DNA of 64,000 bases from Megalopta genalis (GCF_051020955.1 NW_027476718.1:87873-151872), one strand, 5' to 3'. Numbered from the stretch's first letter, positions 1-14,865 are shown. A program made the numbers and translations. Notes: generated from the sequence alone by a model not told the origin.

Positions 1-913
1 CGAAGATCAGCCTTCTACTTCGCATTGATTTGATGCTAAATCATGTGTTTCGCATGGATTTGAAGCTAACTCGTTTGTTTCGCATGCTGTTGAAGCTAAA
101 TCAAGTGTATCAAAAGTATTTGAAGCTAAACCATTTGCTTCGCATGGATTCGAAGATCAGCCTTCTACTTCGCATTGATTTGAATCTAAATCATGTGTTC
201 CGCATAGATTTGAAGCTAACTGGTTTGTTTCGCATGCTGTTGAAGCTAAATCATGTATATCACAAGTATTTGAAGCTAAACCATTTGTTTCGCATGGATT
301 CGAAGATAACCCTTCTACTTCGCATTCATTTGAAGTTAAATCATGTGTTTCGCATGGATTTAAAGCTAACTCGTTGTTTCGCATACTGTTGAAGCTAAAT
401 CATGTATATCAGAAGTATTTGAAGCTAAACCGTTTGAATCGCATGGATTTGAAGCTAAGCCTTCTACCTCGCATTGATTTGAAGATAAATCATGTGTTTC
501 GCTTGGATTTGAAGCTAACTCGTTTGTTTCACATGATGTTGAAGCTAAATCATGTATATCACAAGTGTTTGAAGCTAAACCATTTGTTTCGCATGGATTC
601 GAAGGTAAGCCTTCTACTTCGCATTGATTTGAAGCTAAATCATGTCTATCGCTAGGATTTGAAGCTAACTCGTTTGTTTCGCATACTGTTGAAGCTAAAC
701 CATGTATAACACAAGTATTTGAGCCTGATCCATTTGTTTCGCATGGATTCGAAGATCAGTCTCCTAATTTGCATTGATTTGAAGGTAAATCATGCCTTTT
801 GCATGCATTTATAGCTAACTCGTTTGTTTCACCTGCATTTGAAGCTATATCAGAGATATTCGCAAGTATTTGAAGCTAAATCATTCGTTTCGCATGGATT
901 TGAAGATAAGCCT

Positions 914-3900
914 TCTACTTCGCATTGATTTGATGCTAAATCATGTGTTTCGCATGGATTTGAGGCTAACTCGTTTGTTTCGCATGCAGTTGAATCTAAA
1001 TCATGTATATCACAAGTATTTGAAGCTGAAGCATTTGTTTCGCATGAATATTAAGTTAAACCATGTGTTTCGCATGACTTTGACGCCAAATAATGTGTTT
1101 CGCTTGGCTATGAAGCCCAACTCGTTTGTCTCGACTGCATTTTAAGCTAAATCATGTATATCAGAAATATTTGAAGCTAAACCATTTGTTTCGCATCGAT
1201 TTGAAACTAAATCGTTTGTTTCGCAGTTGAAGCTAAATCATGTATATCACAAGTATTTGAAGCTGAACCATTTGTTTCGAATAGATTTGAAGCTAAGCCT
1301 TCTACTTCGCATTGATTTGAAGCTAAATCATGTGTTTCGCTTGGATTTGAAGCTAATTCGTTTGTTTCGAATGCAGTTGGAGCGAAATCACGTATATCAC
1401 AAGTATTTGAAGCTGAACCATTTGTTTCTCGAGAACACTCTGCTAAACCATGTGTTTCGAATGAATTTGAAGCCAACTCATGTGTTTCGCATGGATTTGA
1501 AGCTATCTCGTTTGCTTCACATGCTGTTGAAGCTAAATCATGTTTATCACAAGTATTTCAATCTAAACCACTTGTTTCGCATGGATTCGAAGATCTGCCT
1601 TCCACTTCGAACTGATTTGAAGCTGAATCATTTCTTTCGCTTGAATGTGAAGCTAACACGTTTGTTTCCCAAGCATTTGAAGCTAATTCGTGTGTATCAC
1701 AAGTATTTGAAGCTGAATTATTTTTTTCGCAAGAATATTGTGCTAAACAATGTGTTGCGAATGAATTTGAAGCTAAACCATTTGTTCCGTATGGATTCGA
1801 AGAAGAGACTTCTACTTCGCATTGATTTGAAGCGAAATCATGTGTTTCGCTTGGATTTGAAGCTAACTCGTTTGTGTCGCATGCAGTTGAATATAAATCA
1901 TGTATATCACAAGTATTTGAGCTAAACCGTTTGATTCGCATGGATTTGAAGCTAAGCCTTCTACTTCGCATTGATTTGAAGATAAATCATGTGTGTCGCT
2001 TGGATTTGAAGCTCAGCCTTCTACTTCGCATTGATTTGAAGCTAAATAATGTGTTTCGCTTGGATTTTAAGCTAACTCGTTTGTTTCACATGCAGTTGAA
2101 GTTAAATCATGAATATCACAAGTATTTGAAGCTAAACGAATTGTTTCGTATGGATTTGAAGATAAGCCTCCTACTTCGCATTGATTTGATGCTAAAACAT
2201 GTTTTTCGCTTGGATTTGAAGCTAGCTCGTTTGTTTCGCATGCTGTTGAAGCTAAATCATGTATATCACAAGTATTTGAAGCTAAACCATTCGTTTCGCA
2301 TGGATTTGACGCTAAGCCTTCTGCTTCGCATTGATTTGATACTAAATCATGTGTTTCGAAAGGATTTGAAGCTGACTCGTTTGTTTCGCCTGCATTTGAA
2401 GCTATATCATGTATATCACAAGTATTTGAATCTGAACCATTTGATTCCCATGAATAGTACGCTAAACCATGTCTTTCGAATGAATTTGAAGCTAGATCAT
2501 GTGTTTTAAATGGATTTGAAGCTAACACGTTTGTTTCGCATGCATTTGAAGCTAAATCATGTATTTCACATATAATTGAAGCTAAACGATTTGTTTCGCA
2601 TGGATTCGAAGATAAGCCTTCTACTTCGCATTGTTTTGAAGCTAAATCATGTCTATCGCCAGGATTTGAAGCTAACTCGTTTGTTTCTCATACTGTTGAA
2701 GCTAAATCATGTATAACACAAGTATTTGAGCCTGAGCCATTTGTTTCGCATGGATTCGAAGATCAGCCTCCTAATTCGCGTTTATTTGAAGCTAAATCAT
2801 GTGTTTCGCATGGATTTGAAGCTAAGTCGTTTGTTTCGCATGCAGTTGAAGCTAAATCATGTATATCATAAGTATTTGAAGCTAAAGAACTTTATACGCA
2901 TGGATTTCAAACTGAGCCTGCTACTTCGCATTGATTTGAAGGTAAATCATGTCTTTTGCATGCATTTAAAGCTAACTCGTTTGTTTCACCTCCATTTGAA
3001 GCTATATCAGTGATATTCGCAAGTATTTGAAGCTAAATCATTCGTTTCGCTGGATTTGAAGCTAAGCCTTCTACTTCGCATTGGTTTGAAGCTAAATCAT
3101 GTGTTCCGCATGGCTTTTAAGCTAACTCGTTTGTTTCGCTAGTAGTTGAAGCTAAATCATGCATATCACAAGTATTTGAAGCTAAACCATTTGTTTCGCA
3201 TTTATTCGAAGCTAAGCCTTCTACTTCGCATTGATTTGAGGCTATATCATGTGTTTCGCTTGGTTTTGAAGCTAACTCGTTTTTTTCGCATGCAGTTGTA
3301 GCTAAATCATGTATATCACAAGTATTTGAAGCTAAACCATTTGTTTCGCATGGATTCGAAGATAAGCCTTCTACTTCGCATTGATTTTAATCTAAATCAT
3401 GTGTTTCGCATGGATTTGAAGCTAACTTGTTTGATTCGCGAGCAGTTGAATCTAAATCAAGTGTATCACAAGTATTTGAAGCTAAACCATTTGCTGCGCA
3501 TGGATAGGAAGATCAGCCTTCTACTTCGCATTGATTTGAAGCTAAATCATGTGTTCCACATGGATTTTAAGCTAACTCGGTTGTTTCGCATGCAGTTGAA
3601 GCTAAATCATGTATATCACAAGTATTTGAAGCTAAACCATTTGTTTCGCATGGATTCGAAGATAAGCCTTCTACTTCGCATTGATTTTAATCTAAATCAT
3701 GTGTTTGGCAAGGATTTTAAGCTAACTCGTTTGTTTCGGATGCTGTTAAAGCTAAATCATGTATATCACAAGTATTTGAAGCTATATCATTTGTTTCGCA
3801 TGGATTCGAAGATAACCCTTCTAATTCGCATTGATTTGAGGCTAAATCATGTGTTTCGCTTGGATTTGAAGCTAACTCGTTTTTTTCGCTAGTAGTTGAA

Positions 3901-4419
3901 GCTAAATCATGCATATCACAAGTATTTGAAGCTAAACCATTTGGTTCGCATTTATTCGAAGCTAAGCCATCTACTTCGCATTGATTTGAGGCTAAATCAT
4001 GTGTTTCGCTTGGTTTTGAAGCTAACTCGTTTTTGTCGCATGCAGTTGTAGCTAAATCATGTATATCAAAAGTATTTGAAGCTAAACCATTTGTTTCGCA
4101 TGGATTCGAAGATAAGCCTTCTACTTCGCATTGATTTTAATCTAAATCATGTGTTTCGCTTGGATTTGAAGCTAACTCGTTTTTTTCGCTAGTAGTTGAA
4201 GCTAAATCATGCATATCACAAGTATTTGAAGCTAAACCATTTGGTTCGCATTTATTCGAAGCTAAGCCATCTACTTCGCATTGATTTGAGGCTAAATCAT
4301 GTGTTTCGCTTGGATTTGAAGCTAACTCGTTTTTTTCGCTAGTAGTTGAAGCTAAATCATGCATATCACAAGTATTTGAAGCTAAACCATTTGGTTCGCA
4401 TTTATTCGAAGCTAAGCCA
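914..4419. repeat. 3,506-bp tandem duplication, copy 1
   Basis: This segment matches the next 3.4 kb at a constant offset of 3,506 bp. Conceptual translations are identical between copies over at least eight stretches, for example 1227-1925 against 4733-5431. I noticed one substitution (A at about 4,069, C at about 7,575). The unit is not a multiple of 30 because it carries small indels, including a 4-nt loss at about 1,225 (TTTCGCAGTTGAAG). It contains some of the most diverged monomers in the window. Confidence 0.9.
1021..1240. repeat. Diverged monomer block used as a landmark
   Basis: Monomers here are unusually diverged. Examples are GAATATTAAGTTAAACC at 1,046, GACTTTGACGCCAAATAATG, and GGCTATGAAGCCCAACTCG. 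The same block recurs with its marker at about 4,552, 9,859, 17,083 and 22,240, so it is present five times in the first 23 kb. I do not see it after that. It is best read as an old variant carried along by later segmental duplications. Confidence 0.88.
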
Positions 4420-7400
4420 TCTACTTCGCATTGATTTGATGCTAAATCATGTGTTTCGCATGGATTTGAGGCTAACTCGTTTGTTTCGCATGCAGTTGAA
4501 TCTAAATCATGTATATCACAAGTATTTGAAGCTGAAGCATTTGTTTCGCATGAATATTAAGTTAAACCATGTGTTTCGCATGACTTTGACGCCAAATAAT
4601 GTGTTTCGCTTGGCTATGAAGCCCAACTCGTTTGTCTCGACTGCATTTTAAGCTAAATCATGTATATCAGAAATATTTGAAGCTAAACCATTTGTTTCGC
4701 ATCGATTTGAAACTAAATCGTTTGTTTCGCAGTTGAAGCTAAATCATGTATATCACAAGTATTTGAAGCTGAACCATTTGTTTCGAATAGATTTGAAGCT
4801 AAGCCTTCTACTTCGCATTGATTTGAAGCTAAATCATGTGTTTCGCTTGGATTTGAAGCTAATTCGTTTGTTTCGAATGCAGTTGGAGCGAAATCACGTA
4901 TATCACAAGTATTTGAAGCTGAACCATTTGTTTCTCGAGAACACTCTGCTAAACCATGTGTTTCGAATGAATTTGAAGCCAACTCATGTGTTTCGCATGG
5001 ATTTGAAGCTATCTCGTTTGCTTCACATGCTGTTGAAGCTAAATCATGTTTATCACAAGTATTTCAATCTAAACCACTTGTTTCGCATGGATTCGAAGAT
5101 CTGCCTTCCACTTCGAACTGATTTGAAGCTGAATCATTTCTTTCGCTTGAATGTGAAGCTAACACGTTTGTTTCCCAAGCATTTGAAGCTAATTCGTGTG
5201 TATCACAAGTATTTGAAGCTGAATTATTTTTTTCGCAAGAATATTGTGCTAAACAATGTGTTGCGAATGAATTTGAAGCTAAACCATTTGTTCCGTATGG
5301 ATTCGAAGAAGAGACTTCTACTTCGCATTGATTTGAAGCGAAATCATGTGTTTCGCTTGGATTTGAAGCTAACTCGTTTGTGTCGCATGCAGTTGAATAT
5401 AAATCATGTATATCACAAGTATTTGAGCTAAACCGTTTGATTCGCATGGATTTGAAGCTAAGCCTTCTACTTCGCATTGATTTGAAGATAAATCATGTGT
5501 GTCGCTTGGATTTGAAGCTCAGCCTTCTACTTCGCATTGATTTGAAGCTAAATAATGTGTTTCGCTTGGATTTTAAGCTAACTCGTTTGTTTCACATGCA
5601 GTTGAAGTTAAATCATGAATATCACAAGTATTTGAAGCTAAACGAATTGTTTCGTATGGATTTGAAGATAAGCCTCCTACTTCGCATTGATTTGATGCTA
5701 AAACATGTTTTTCGCTTGGATTTGAAGCTAGCTCGTTTGTTTCGCATGCTGTTGAAGCTAAATCATGTATATCACAAGTATTTGAAGCTAAACCATTCGT
5801 TTCGCATGGATTTGACGCTAAGCCTTCTGCTTCGCATTGATTTGATACTAAATCATGTGTTTCGAAAGGATTTGAAGCTGACTCGTTTGTTTCGCCTGCA
5901 TTTGAAGCTATATCATGTATATCACAAGTATTTGAATCTGAACCATTTGATTCCCATGAATAGTACGCTAAACCATGTCTTTCGAATGAATTTGAAGCTA
6001 GATCATGTGTTTTAAATGGATTTGAAGCTAACACGTTTGTTTCGCATGCATTTGAAGCTAAATCATGTATTTCACATATAATTGAAGCTAAACGATTTGT
6101 TTCGCATGGATTCGAAGATAAGCCTTCTACTTCGCATTGTTTTGAAGCTAAATCATGTCTATCGCCAGGATTTGAAGCTAACTCGTTTGTTTCTCATACT
6201 GTTGAAGCTAAATCATGTATAACACAAGTATTTGAGCCTGAGCCATTTGTTTCGCATGGATTCGAAGATCAGCCTCCTAATTCGCGTTTATTTGAAGCTA
6301 AATCATGTGTTTCGCATGGATTTGAAGCTAAGTCGTTTGTTTCGCATGCAGTTGAAGCTAAATCATGTATATCATAAGTATTTGAAGCTAAAGAACTTTA
6401 TACGCATGGATTTCAAACTGAGCCTGCTACTTCGCATTGATTTGAAGGTAAATCATGTCTTTTGCATGCATTTAAAGCTAACTCGTTTGTTTCACCTCCA
6501 TTTGAAGCTATATCAGTGATATTCGCAAGTATTTGAAGCTAAATCATTCGTTTCGCTGGATTTGAAGCTAAGCCTTCTACTTCGCATTGGTTTGAAGCTA
6601 AATCATGTGTTCCGCATGGCTTTTAAGCTAACTCGTTTGTTTCGCTAGTAGTTGAAGCTAAATCATGCATATCACAAGTATTTGAAGCTAAACCATTTGT
6701 TTCGCATTTATTCGAAGCTAAGCCTTCTACTTCGCATTGATTTGAGGCTATATCATGTGTTTCGCTTGGTTTTGAAGCTAACTCGTTTTTTTCGCATGCA
6801 GTTGTAGCTAAATCATGTATATCACAAGTATTTGAAGCTAAACCATTTGTTTCGCATGGATTCGAAGATAAGCCTTCTACTTCGCATTGATTTTAATCTA
6901 AATCATGTGTTTCGCATGGATTTGAAGCTAACTTGTTTGATTCGCGAGCAGTTGAATCTAAATCAAGTGTATCACAAGTATTTGAAGCTAAACCATTTGC
7001 TGCGCATGGATAGGAAGATCAGCCTTCTACTTCGCATTGATTTGAAGCTAAATCATGTGTTCCACATGGATTTTAAGCTAACTCGGTTGTTTCGCATGCA
7101 GTTGAAGCTAAATCATGTATATCACAAGTATTTGAAGCTAAACCATTTGTTTCGCATGGATTCGAAGATAAGCCTTCTACTTCGCATTGATTTTAATCTA
7201 AATCATGTGTTTGGCAAGGATTTTAAGCTAACTCGTTTGTTTCGGATGCTGTTAAAGCTAAATCATGTATATCACAAGTATTTGAAGCTATATCATTTGT
7301 TTCGCATGGATTCGAAGATAACCCTTCTAATTCGCATTGATTTGAGGCTAAATCATGTGTTTCGCTTGGATTTGAAGCTAACTCGTTTTTTTCGCTAGTA

Positions 7401-7815
7401 GTTGAAGCTAAATCATGCATATCACAAGTATTTGAAGCTAAACCATTTGGTTCGCATTTATTCGAAGCTAAGCCATCTACTTCGCATTGATTTGAGGCTA
7501 AATCATGTGTTTCGCTTGGTTTTGAAGCTAACTCGTTTTTGTCGCATGCAGTTGTAGCTAAATCATGTATATCACAAGTATTTGAAGCTAAACCATTTGT
7601 TTCGCATGGATTCGAAGATAAGCCTTCTACTTCGCATTGATTTTAATCTAAATCATGTGTTTCGCTTGGATTTGAAGCTAACTCGTTTTTTTCGCTAGTA
7701 GTTGAAGCTAAATCATGCATATCACAAGTATTTGAAGCTAAACCATTTGGTTCGCATTTATTCGAAGCTAAGCCATCTACTTCGCATTGATTTGAGGCTA
7801 AATCATGTGTTTCGC
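4420..7815. repeat. 3,506-bp tandem duplication, copy 2
   Basis: This is the second copy of 914-4,309. Identity begins at 4,420 (matching 914) and ends at 7,815 (matching 4,309), where copy 1 reads CGCTTGG and copy 2 reads CGCATGG. Near the joint (about 4,160-4,420) a 150-bp pentamer containing TTCGCTAGTAGTTGAAGC is itself repeated. Confidence 0.9.
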
Positions 7816-10800
7816 ATGGATTTGAAGCTAACTCGTTTGTTTCGCATGCAGTTGAAGGTGAATCATGTATATCACAAGTATTTGAAGCTAAACTATTCGT
7901 TTCGCATGGATTCGAAGATAAGCCTTCCACTTCGCATTGATTTGAAGATAAATAATGTGTTTCGCTTGGATTTGAATATAACTCATTTGTTTCGCATGCT
8001 GTTGAAGCTAAATCATGTATATCACATGTATTTGAAGCTAAACCATTTGCTGCGCATGGATTCGAAGATCAGCCTTCTACTTCGCATTGATTTGATGCTA
8101 AATCATGTGTTTCGCATGGATTTGAAGCTAACTCGTTTGTTTCGCATGCAGTTGAAGCTAAATCGTGTATATCACAAGTATTTGAAGCTAAATCATTTGT
8201 TTCGCATGGATTCGAAGATAAGCCTTCTACTTCGCATTGATTTTAATCTAAATCATGTGTTTCGCATGGATTTGAAGCTAACTCGTTTGTTTCGCATGCA
8301 GTTGAAGCTGAATCATGTATATCACAAGTATTTGATGCTAAACTATTCGTTTCGCATGGATTCGAAGATAAGCCTTCTACTTCGCATTGATTTGAAGCTA
8401 AATCATGTGTTTAGCATGGATTATAAGCTAACTCGTTTTTTTCGCATGCAGTTGTAGCTAAATCATGTATATCACAAGTATTTGAAGCTAAACCATTTGT
8501 TTCGCATGGATTCGAAGAAAATCCTTCTACTTCGTATTGATTATAATCTAAATCATGTGTTTCGCATGGATTTAAAGCTAACTCGTTTGTTTCGCACGCA
8601 GTTGAAGCTGAATCATGTATATCACAAGTATTTGAAGCTAAACTATTCGTTTCGCATGGATTCGAAGATAAGCCTTCCACTTCGCATTGATTTGAAGATA
8701 AATAATGTGTTTCGCATGGATTTGAATATAACTCATTTGTTTCGCATGCTGTTGAAGCTAAATCATGTATATCACATGTATTTGAAGCTAAACCATTTGC
8801 TTCGCATGGATTCGAAGATCAGCCTTCTACTTCGCATTGATTTGATGCTAAATCATGTGTTTCGCATGGATTTGAAGCTAACTCGTTTGTTTCGCATGCT
8901 GTTGAAGCTAAATCAAGTGTATCAAAAGTATTTGAAGGTAAACCATTTGCTTCGCATGGATTCGAAGATCAGCCTTCTACTTCGCATTGATTTGAATCTA
9001 AATCATGTGTTCCGCATAGATTTGAAGCTAACTGGTTTGTTTCGCATGCTGTTGAAGCTAAATCATGTATATCACAAGTATTTGAAGCTAAACCATTTGT
9101 TTCGCATGGATTCGAAGATAACCCTTCTACTTCGCATTCATTTGAAGTTAAATCATGTGTTTCGCATGGATTTAAAGCTAACTCGTTTGTTTCGCATACT
9201 GTTGAAGCTAAATCATGTATATCAGAAGTATTTGAAGCTAAACCGTTTGAATCGCATGGATTTGAAGCTAAGCCTTCTACCTCGCATTGATTTGAAGATA
9301 AATCATGTGTTTCGCTTGGATTTGAAGCTAACTCGTTTGTTTCACATGATGTTGAAGCTAAATCATGTATATCACAAGTGTTTGAAGCTAAACCATTTGT
9401 TTCGCATGGATTCGAAGGTAAGCCTTCTACTTCGCATTGATTTGAAGCTAAATCATGTCTATCGCTAGGATTTGAAGCTAACTCGTTTGTTTCGCATACT
9501 GTTGAAGCTAAACCATGTATAACACAAGTATTTGAGCCTGATCCATTTGTTTCGCATGGATTCGGAGATCAGTCTCCTAATTTGCATTGATTTGAAGGTA
9601 AATCATGCCTTTTGCATGCATTTAAAGCTAACTCGTTTGTTTCACCTGCATTTGAAGCTATATCAGAGATATTCGCAAGTATTTGAAGCTAAATCATTCG
9701 TTTCGCATGGATTTGAAGATAAGCCTTCTACTTCGCATTGATTTGATGCTAAATCATGTGTTTCGCATGGATTTGAGGCTAACTCGTTTGTTTCGCATGC
9801 AGTTGAATCTAAATCATGTATATCACAAGTATTTGAAGCTGAAGCATTTGTTTCGCATGAATATTAAGTTAAACCATGTGTTTCGCATGACTTTGACGCC
9901 AAATAATGTGTTTCGCTTGGCTATGAAGCCCAACTCGTTTGTCTCGACTGCATTTTAAGCTAAATCATGTATATCAGAAATATTTGAAGCTAAACCATTT
10001 GTTTCGCATCGATTTGAAACTAAATCGTTTGTTTCGCATTGAAGCTAAATCATGTATATCACAAGTATTTGAAGCTGAACCATTTGTTTCGAATAGATTT
10101 GAAGCTAAGCCTTCTACTTCGCATTGATTTGAAGCTAAATCATGTGTTTCGCTTGGATTTGAAGCTAATTCGTTTGTTTCGAATGCAGTTGGAGCGAAAT
10201 CACGTATATCACAAGTATTTGAAGCTGAACCATTTGTTTCTCGAGAACACTCTGCTAAACCATGTGTTTCGAATGAATTTGAAGCCAACTCATGTGTTTC
10301 GCATGGATTTGAAGCTATCTCGTTTGCTTCACATGCTGTTGAAGCTAAATCATGTTTATCACAAGTATTTCAATCTAAACCACTTGTTTCGCATGGATTC
10401 GAAGATCTGCCTTCCACTTCGCACTGCTTTGAAGCTGAATCATTTCTTTCGCTTGAATGTGAAGCTAACACGTTTGTTTCCCAAGCATTTGAAGCTAATT
10501 CGTGTGTATCACAAGTATTTGAAGCTGAATTATTTTTCTCGCAAGAATATTGTGCTAAACAATGTGTTGCGAATGAATTTGAAGCTAAACCATTTGTTCC
10601 GTATGGATTCGAAGAAGAGACTTCTACTTCGCATTGATTTGAAGCGAAATCATGTGTTTCGCTTGGATTTGAAGCTAACTCGTTTGTGTCGCATGCAGTT
10701 GAATATAAATCATGTATATCACAAGTATTTGAGCTAAACCGTTTGATTCGCATGGATTTGAAGCTAAGCCTTCTACTTCGCATTGATTTGAAGATAAATC

Positions 10801-13467
10801 ATGTGTGTCGCTTGGATTTGAAGCTCAGCCTTCTACTTCGCATTGATTTGAAGCTAAATAATGTGTTTCGCTTGGATTTTAAGCTAACTCGTTTGTTTCA
10901 CATGCAGTTGAAGTTAAATCATGAATATCACAGAAATTTGAAGCTAAACGAATTGTTTCGTATGGATTTGAAGATAAGCCTCCTACTTCGCATTGATTTG
11001 ATGCTAAATAATGTGTTTCGCTTGGATTTTAAGCTAACTCGTTTGTTTCACATGCAGTTGAAGTTAAATCATGAATATCACAAGTATTTGAAGCTAAACG
11101 AATTGTTTCGTATGGATTTGAAGATAAGCCTCCTACTTCGCATTGATTTGATGCTAAAACATGTTTTTCGCTTGGATTTGAAGCTAGCTCGTTTGTTTCG
11201 CATGCTGTTGAAGCTAAATCATGTATATCACAAGTATTTGAAGCTAAACCATTCGTTTCGCATGGATTTGACGCTAAGCCTTCTGCTTCGCATTGATTTG
11301 ATACTAAATCATGTGTTTCGAAAGGATTTGAAGCTGACTCGTTTGTTTCGCCTGCATTTGAAGCTATATCATGTATATCACAAGTATTTGAATCTGAACC
11401 ATTTGATTCCCATGAATAGTACGCTAAACCATGTCTTTCGAATGAATTTGAAGCTAGATCATGTGTTTTAAATGGATTTGAAGCTAACACGTTTGTTTCG
11501 CATGCATTTGAAGCTAAATCATGTATTTCACATATAATTGAAGCTAAACGATTTGTTTCGCATGGATTCGAAGATAAGCCTTCTACTTCGCATTGTTTTG
11601 AAGCTAAATCATGTCTATCGCTAGGATTTGAAGCTAACTCGTTTGTTTCGCATACTGTTGAAGCTAAATCATGTATAACACAAGTATTTGAGCCTGAGCC
11701 ATTTGTTTCGCATGGATTCGAAGATCAGCCTCCTAATTCGCGTTTATTTGAAGCTAAATCATGTGTTTCGCATGGATTTGAAGCTAAGTCGTTTGTTTCG
11801 TATGCTGTTGAAGCTAAATCATGTATATTACAAGTGTTTGAAGCTAAACCATATGTTTCGCATGGATTTGAAGGTAAGCCTTCAACTTCGCGTTGATTTG
11901 ATGCTATATTATGTTTTTCGCTTAGATTTGAAGCTAACACGTTTGTTTCGCATGCTGTTGAAGCTAAATCATGTATATCACAAGTATTTGAAGCTAAACC
12001 ATTTGTTTCGCATGGATTCGAAGTTAACCCTTCTACTTCGCATTGATTTGAAGCTAAATCATGTGTTTCGCTTGGATTTGAAGCTAACTCGTTTGTTTCG
12101 CATGCTGTTGAAGCTAAACCATGTATAACACAAGTATTTGAGCCTGATCCATTTGTTTCGCATGGATTCGAAGATCAGTCTCCTAATTTGCATTGATTTG
12201 AAGGTAAATCATGCCTTTTGCATGCATTTAAAGCTAACTCGTTTGTTTCACCTGCATTTGAAGCTATATCAGAGATATTCGCAAGTATTTGAAGCTAAAT
12301 CATTCGTTTCGCATGGATTTGAAGATAAGCCTTCTACTTCGCATTGATTTGATGCTAAATCATGTGTTTCGCATGGATTTGAGGCTAACTCGTTTGTTTC
12401 GCATGCAGTTGAATCTAAATCATGTATATCACAAGTATTTGAAGCTAAACCATTTGTTTCGCATGGATTCGAAGATAACCCTTCTACTTCGCATTGATTT
12501 GAATCTAAATCATGTGTTTCGCATAGATTTGAAGCTAACTGGTTTGTTTCGCATGCTGTTGAAGCTAAATCATGTATATCACAAGTATTTGAATCTGAAC
12601 CATTTGATTCCCATGAATAGTACGCTAAACCATGTCTTTCGAATGAATTTGAAGCTAGATCATGTGTTTTAAATGGATTTGAAGCTAACACGTTTGTTTC
12701 GCATGCATTTGAAGCTAAATCATGTATTTCACATATAATTGAAGCTAAACGATTTGTTTCGCATGGATTCGAAGATAAGCCTTCTACTTCGCATTGTTTC
12801 GAAGCTAAATCATGTCTATCGCTAGGATTTGAAGCTAACTCGTTTGTTTCGCATACTGTTGAAGCTAAATCATGTATAACACAAGTATTTGAGCCTGAGC
12901 CATTTGTTTCGCATGGATTCGAAGATCAGCCTCCTAATTCGCGTTTATTTGAAGCTAAATCATGTGTTTCGCATGGATTTGAAGCTAAGTCGTTTGTTTC
13001 GCATGCAGTTGAAGCTAAATCATGTATATCATAAGTATTTGAAGCTAAAGAACTTTATTCGCATGGATTTCAAACTGAGCCTGCTACTTCGCATTGATTT
13101 GAAGGTAAATCATGTCTTTTGCATGCATTTAAAGCTAACTCGTTTGTTTCACCTCCATTTGAAGCTATATCAGTGATATTCGCAAGTATTTGAAGCTAAA
13201 TCATTCGTTTCGCTGGATTTGAAGCTAAGTCTTCTACTTCGCATTGATTTGAATCTAAATCATGTGTTTCGCTTGGATTTAAAGCTAGCTCGTTGGTTTT
13301 GCATGCAGTTGAAGCAAAATCACGCATATCACAAGAATTTTAAGCTAAACCATTTGACTCGCATGCAGTTGAAGCTAAATCATGTATAAAGCAAGTGTTT
13401 GAAGCTAAACCATATGTTTCGTATGGATTTGAAGCTAAGCCTTCAACTTCGCGTTGACTTGATGCTA
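7816..13467. repeat. 5.65-kb satellite segment, first copy
   Basis: This segment is repeated at 20,198-25,848 with an offset of 12,381 bp. Internally, 8,814-10,037 is a copy of 1-1,225 (offset 8,813). The window start lacks one T at about 374 that this copy still has. About 12,590-13,200 repeats 2,427-3,040 (offset 10,163). The segment is therefore a mosaic of older blocks. Confidence 0.85.
10857..11156. repeat. Single-pentamer (150-bp) tandem duplication
   Basis: A pentamer containing AATAATGTGTTTCGCTTGG followed by GATTTTAAGC occurs at 10,857-11,006 and again at 11,007-11,156. The older copies at 1,874-2,509 and 5,380-6,015 have it once. The doubled form is also in the duplicate at 23,067-23,852, so the gain came before the 12-kb duplication. 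The first unit carries the private variant ATCACAGAAATTTG. Confidence 0.85.
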
Positions 13468-14715
13468 AATCATGTTTTTCGCTTGGATTTGAATCTAACT
13501 CGTTTTTTCGCATGCAGTTGAAGCTAAATCATGAATATCACAAGTATTTGAAGCTAAAACTTTTGATTCGCACGGATTTGAAGCTAAGCCTTCTACTTCG
13601 CATTGATTTGAAGCTAAATCATGTGTTTCGTATGGATTTGCAGCTAACTCGTTTGTTTCGTATGCTGTTGAAGCTAAATCATGTATATTACAAGTGTTTG
13701 AAGCTAAACCATTTGTTTCGCATGGATTTGAAGGTAAGCCTTCAACTTCGCGTTGATTTGATGCTATATTATGTTTTTCGCTTAGATTTGAAGCTAACAC
13801 GTTTGTTTCGCATGCTGTTGAAGCTAAATCATGTATATCACAAGTATTTGAAGCTAATCCATTTGTTTCGCGTGGAATCAAAGATCAGCCTTCTACTTCG
13901 CATTAATTTGAAGTTAAATCATATGTTTCGCATGGATTTCAAGCTAATCGATTGTATCGCATGCAGTTGAAGATAAATCATGTATATCACAAGTATTTGA
14001 AGCTAAACCATTTGTTTCGCATGGATTTGAAACTAAGTCTTCTACTTCGCATTGATTTGTAGCTAAATCATCTGTTTCGGATAGATTTGAAGCTAAGCCT
14101 TCTACTTCGCATTGATTTGACGCTAAATCATGTGTTTCGCTTGGATTTGAAGCTAACGTGTTTGTTTCGCATGCAGTTGAAGCTAAATCAAGTATAACAC
14201 AAGTATTTGAGCGTGAGCCATTTGTTTCGCATGGATTCGAAGATCAGCCTCCTACATCGCGTTTATTTGAAGCTAAATCATGTGTTTCGCATGGATTTGA
14301 AGCTAAGCCTTCTGCTTCGCATTGATTTGATACTAAACCATGTGTTTCGAAAGGATTTGAAGCTAAATCGTTTGTTTCGCCTGCATTTGAAGCTAAATCA
14401 TGTATATCTTAAGTATTTGAAGCTAAACCATTTGTTTCGCATGGATTCGAAGATAAGCCTTCTACTTCGCATTGATTTGAAGCTAAATCATGTGTTTCGT
14501 ATGGATTTAAAGCTAACTCGTTTGTTTCGCATGCTGTTGAAGCTAAATCATGTATATCACAAGTATTTGAAGCTAATCCATTTGTTTCGCATGGATTCGA
14601 AGATAACCCTTCTACTTCGCATTGATTTGAAGCTAAATCATGTGTTTCGCATAGATTTGAAGCTAACTCGTTTGTTTCGCATGCTGTTGAAGCTAAATCA
14701 TGTATATCACAAGTA

Positions 14716-14865
14716 TTTGAAGCTAAACCATTTGTTTCGCATGGATTCGAAGATAAGCCTTCTACTTCGCATTGATTTGAAGCTAAATCATGTGTTTCGC
14801 ATGGATTTGAAGCTAACTCGTTTGTTTCTCTTGCTGTTGAATGTAAATCATGTATATCACAAGTG
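14716..14865. repeat. Representative 150-bp pentamer (D-E-A-B-C)
   Basis: This is a near-consensus example of the pentamer: D 14716-14745, E 14746-14775, A 14776-14805, B 14806-14835, C 14836-14865. D, E and A match my consensus exactly. B carries the variant end TTTCTCTTGCT and C begins GTTGAATGTAA. Each pentamer normally has one TTCGAA at the D/E junction and one GCATGC at the B/C junction, so a 150-bp restriction ladder is expected. Confidence 0.9.
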
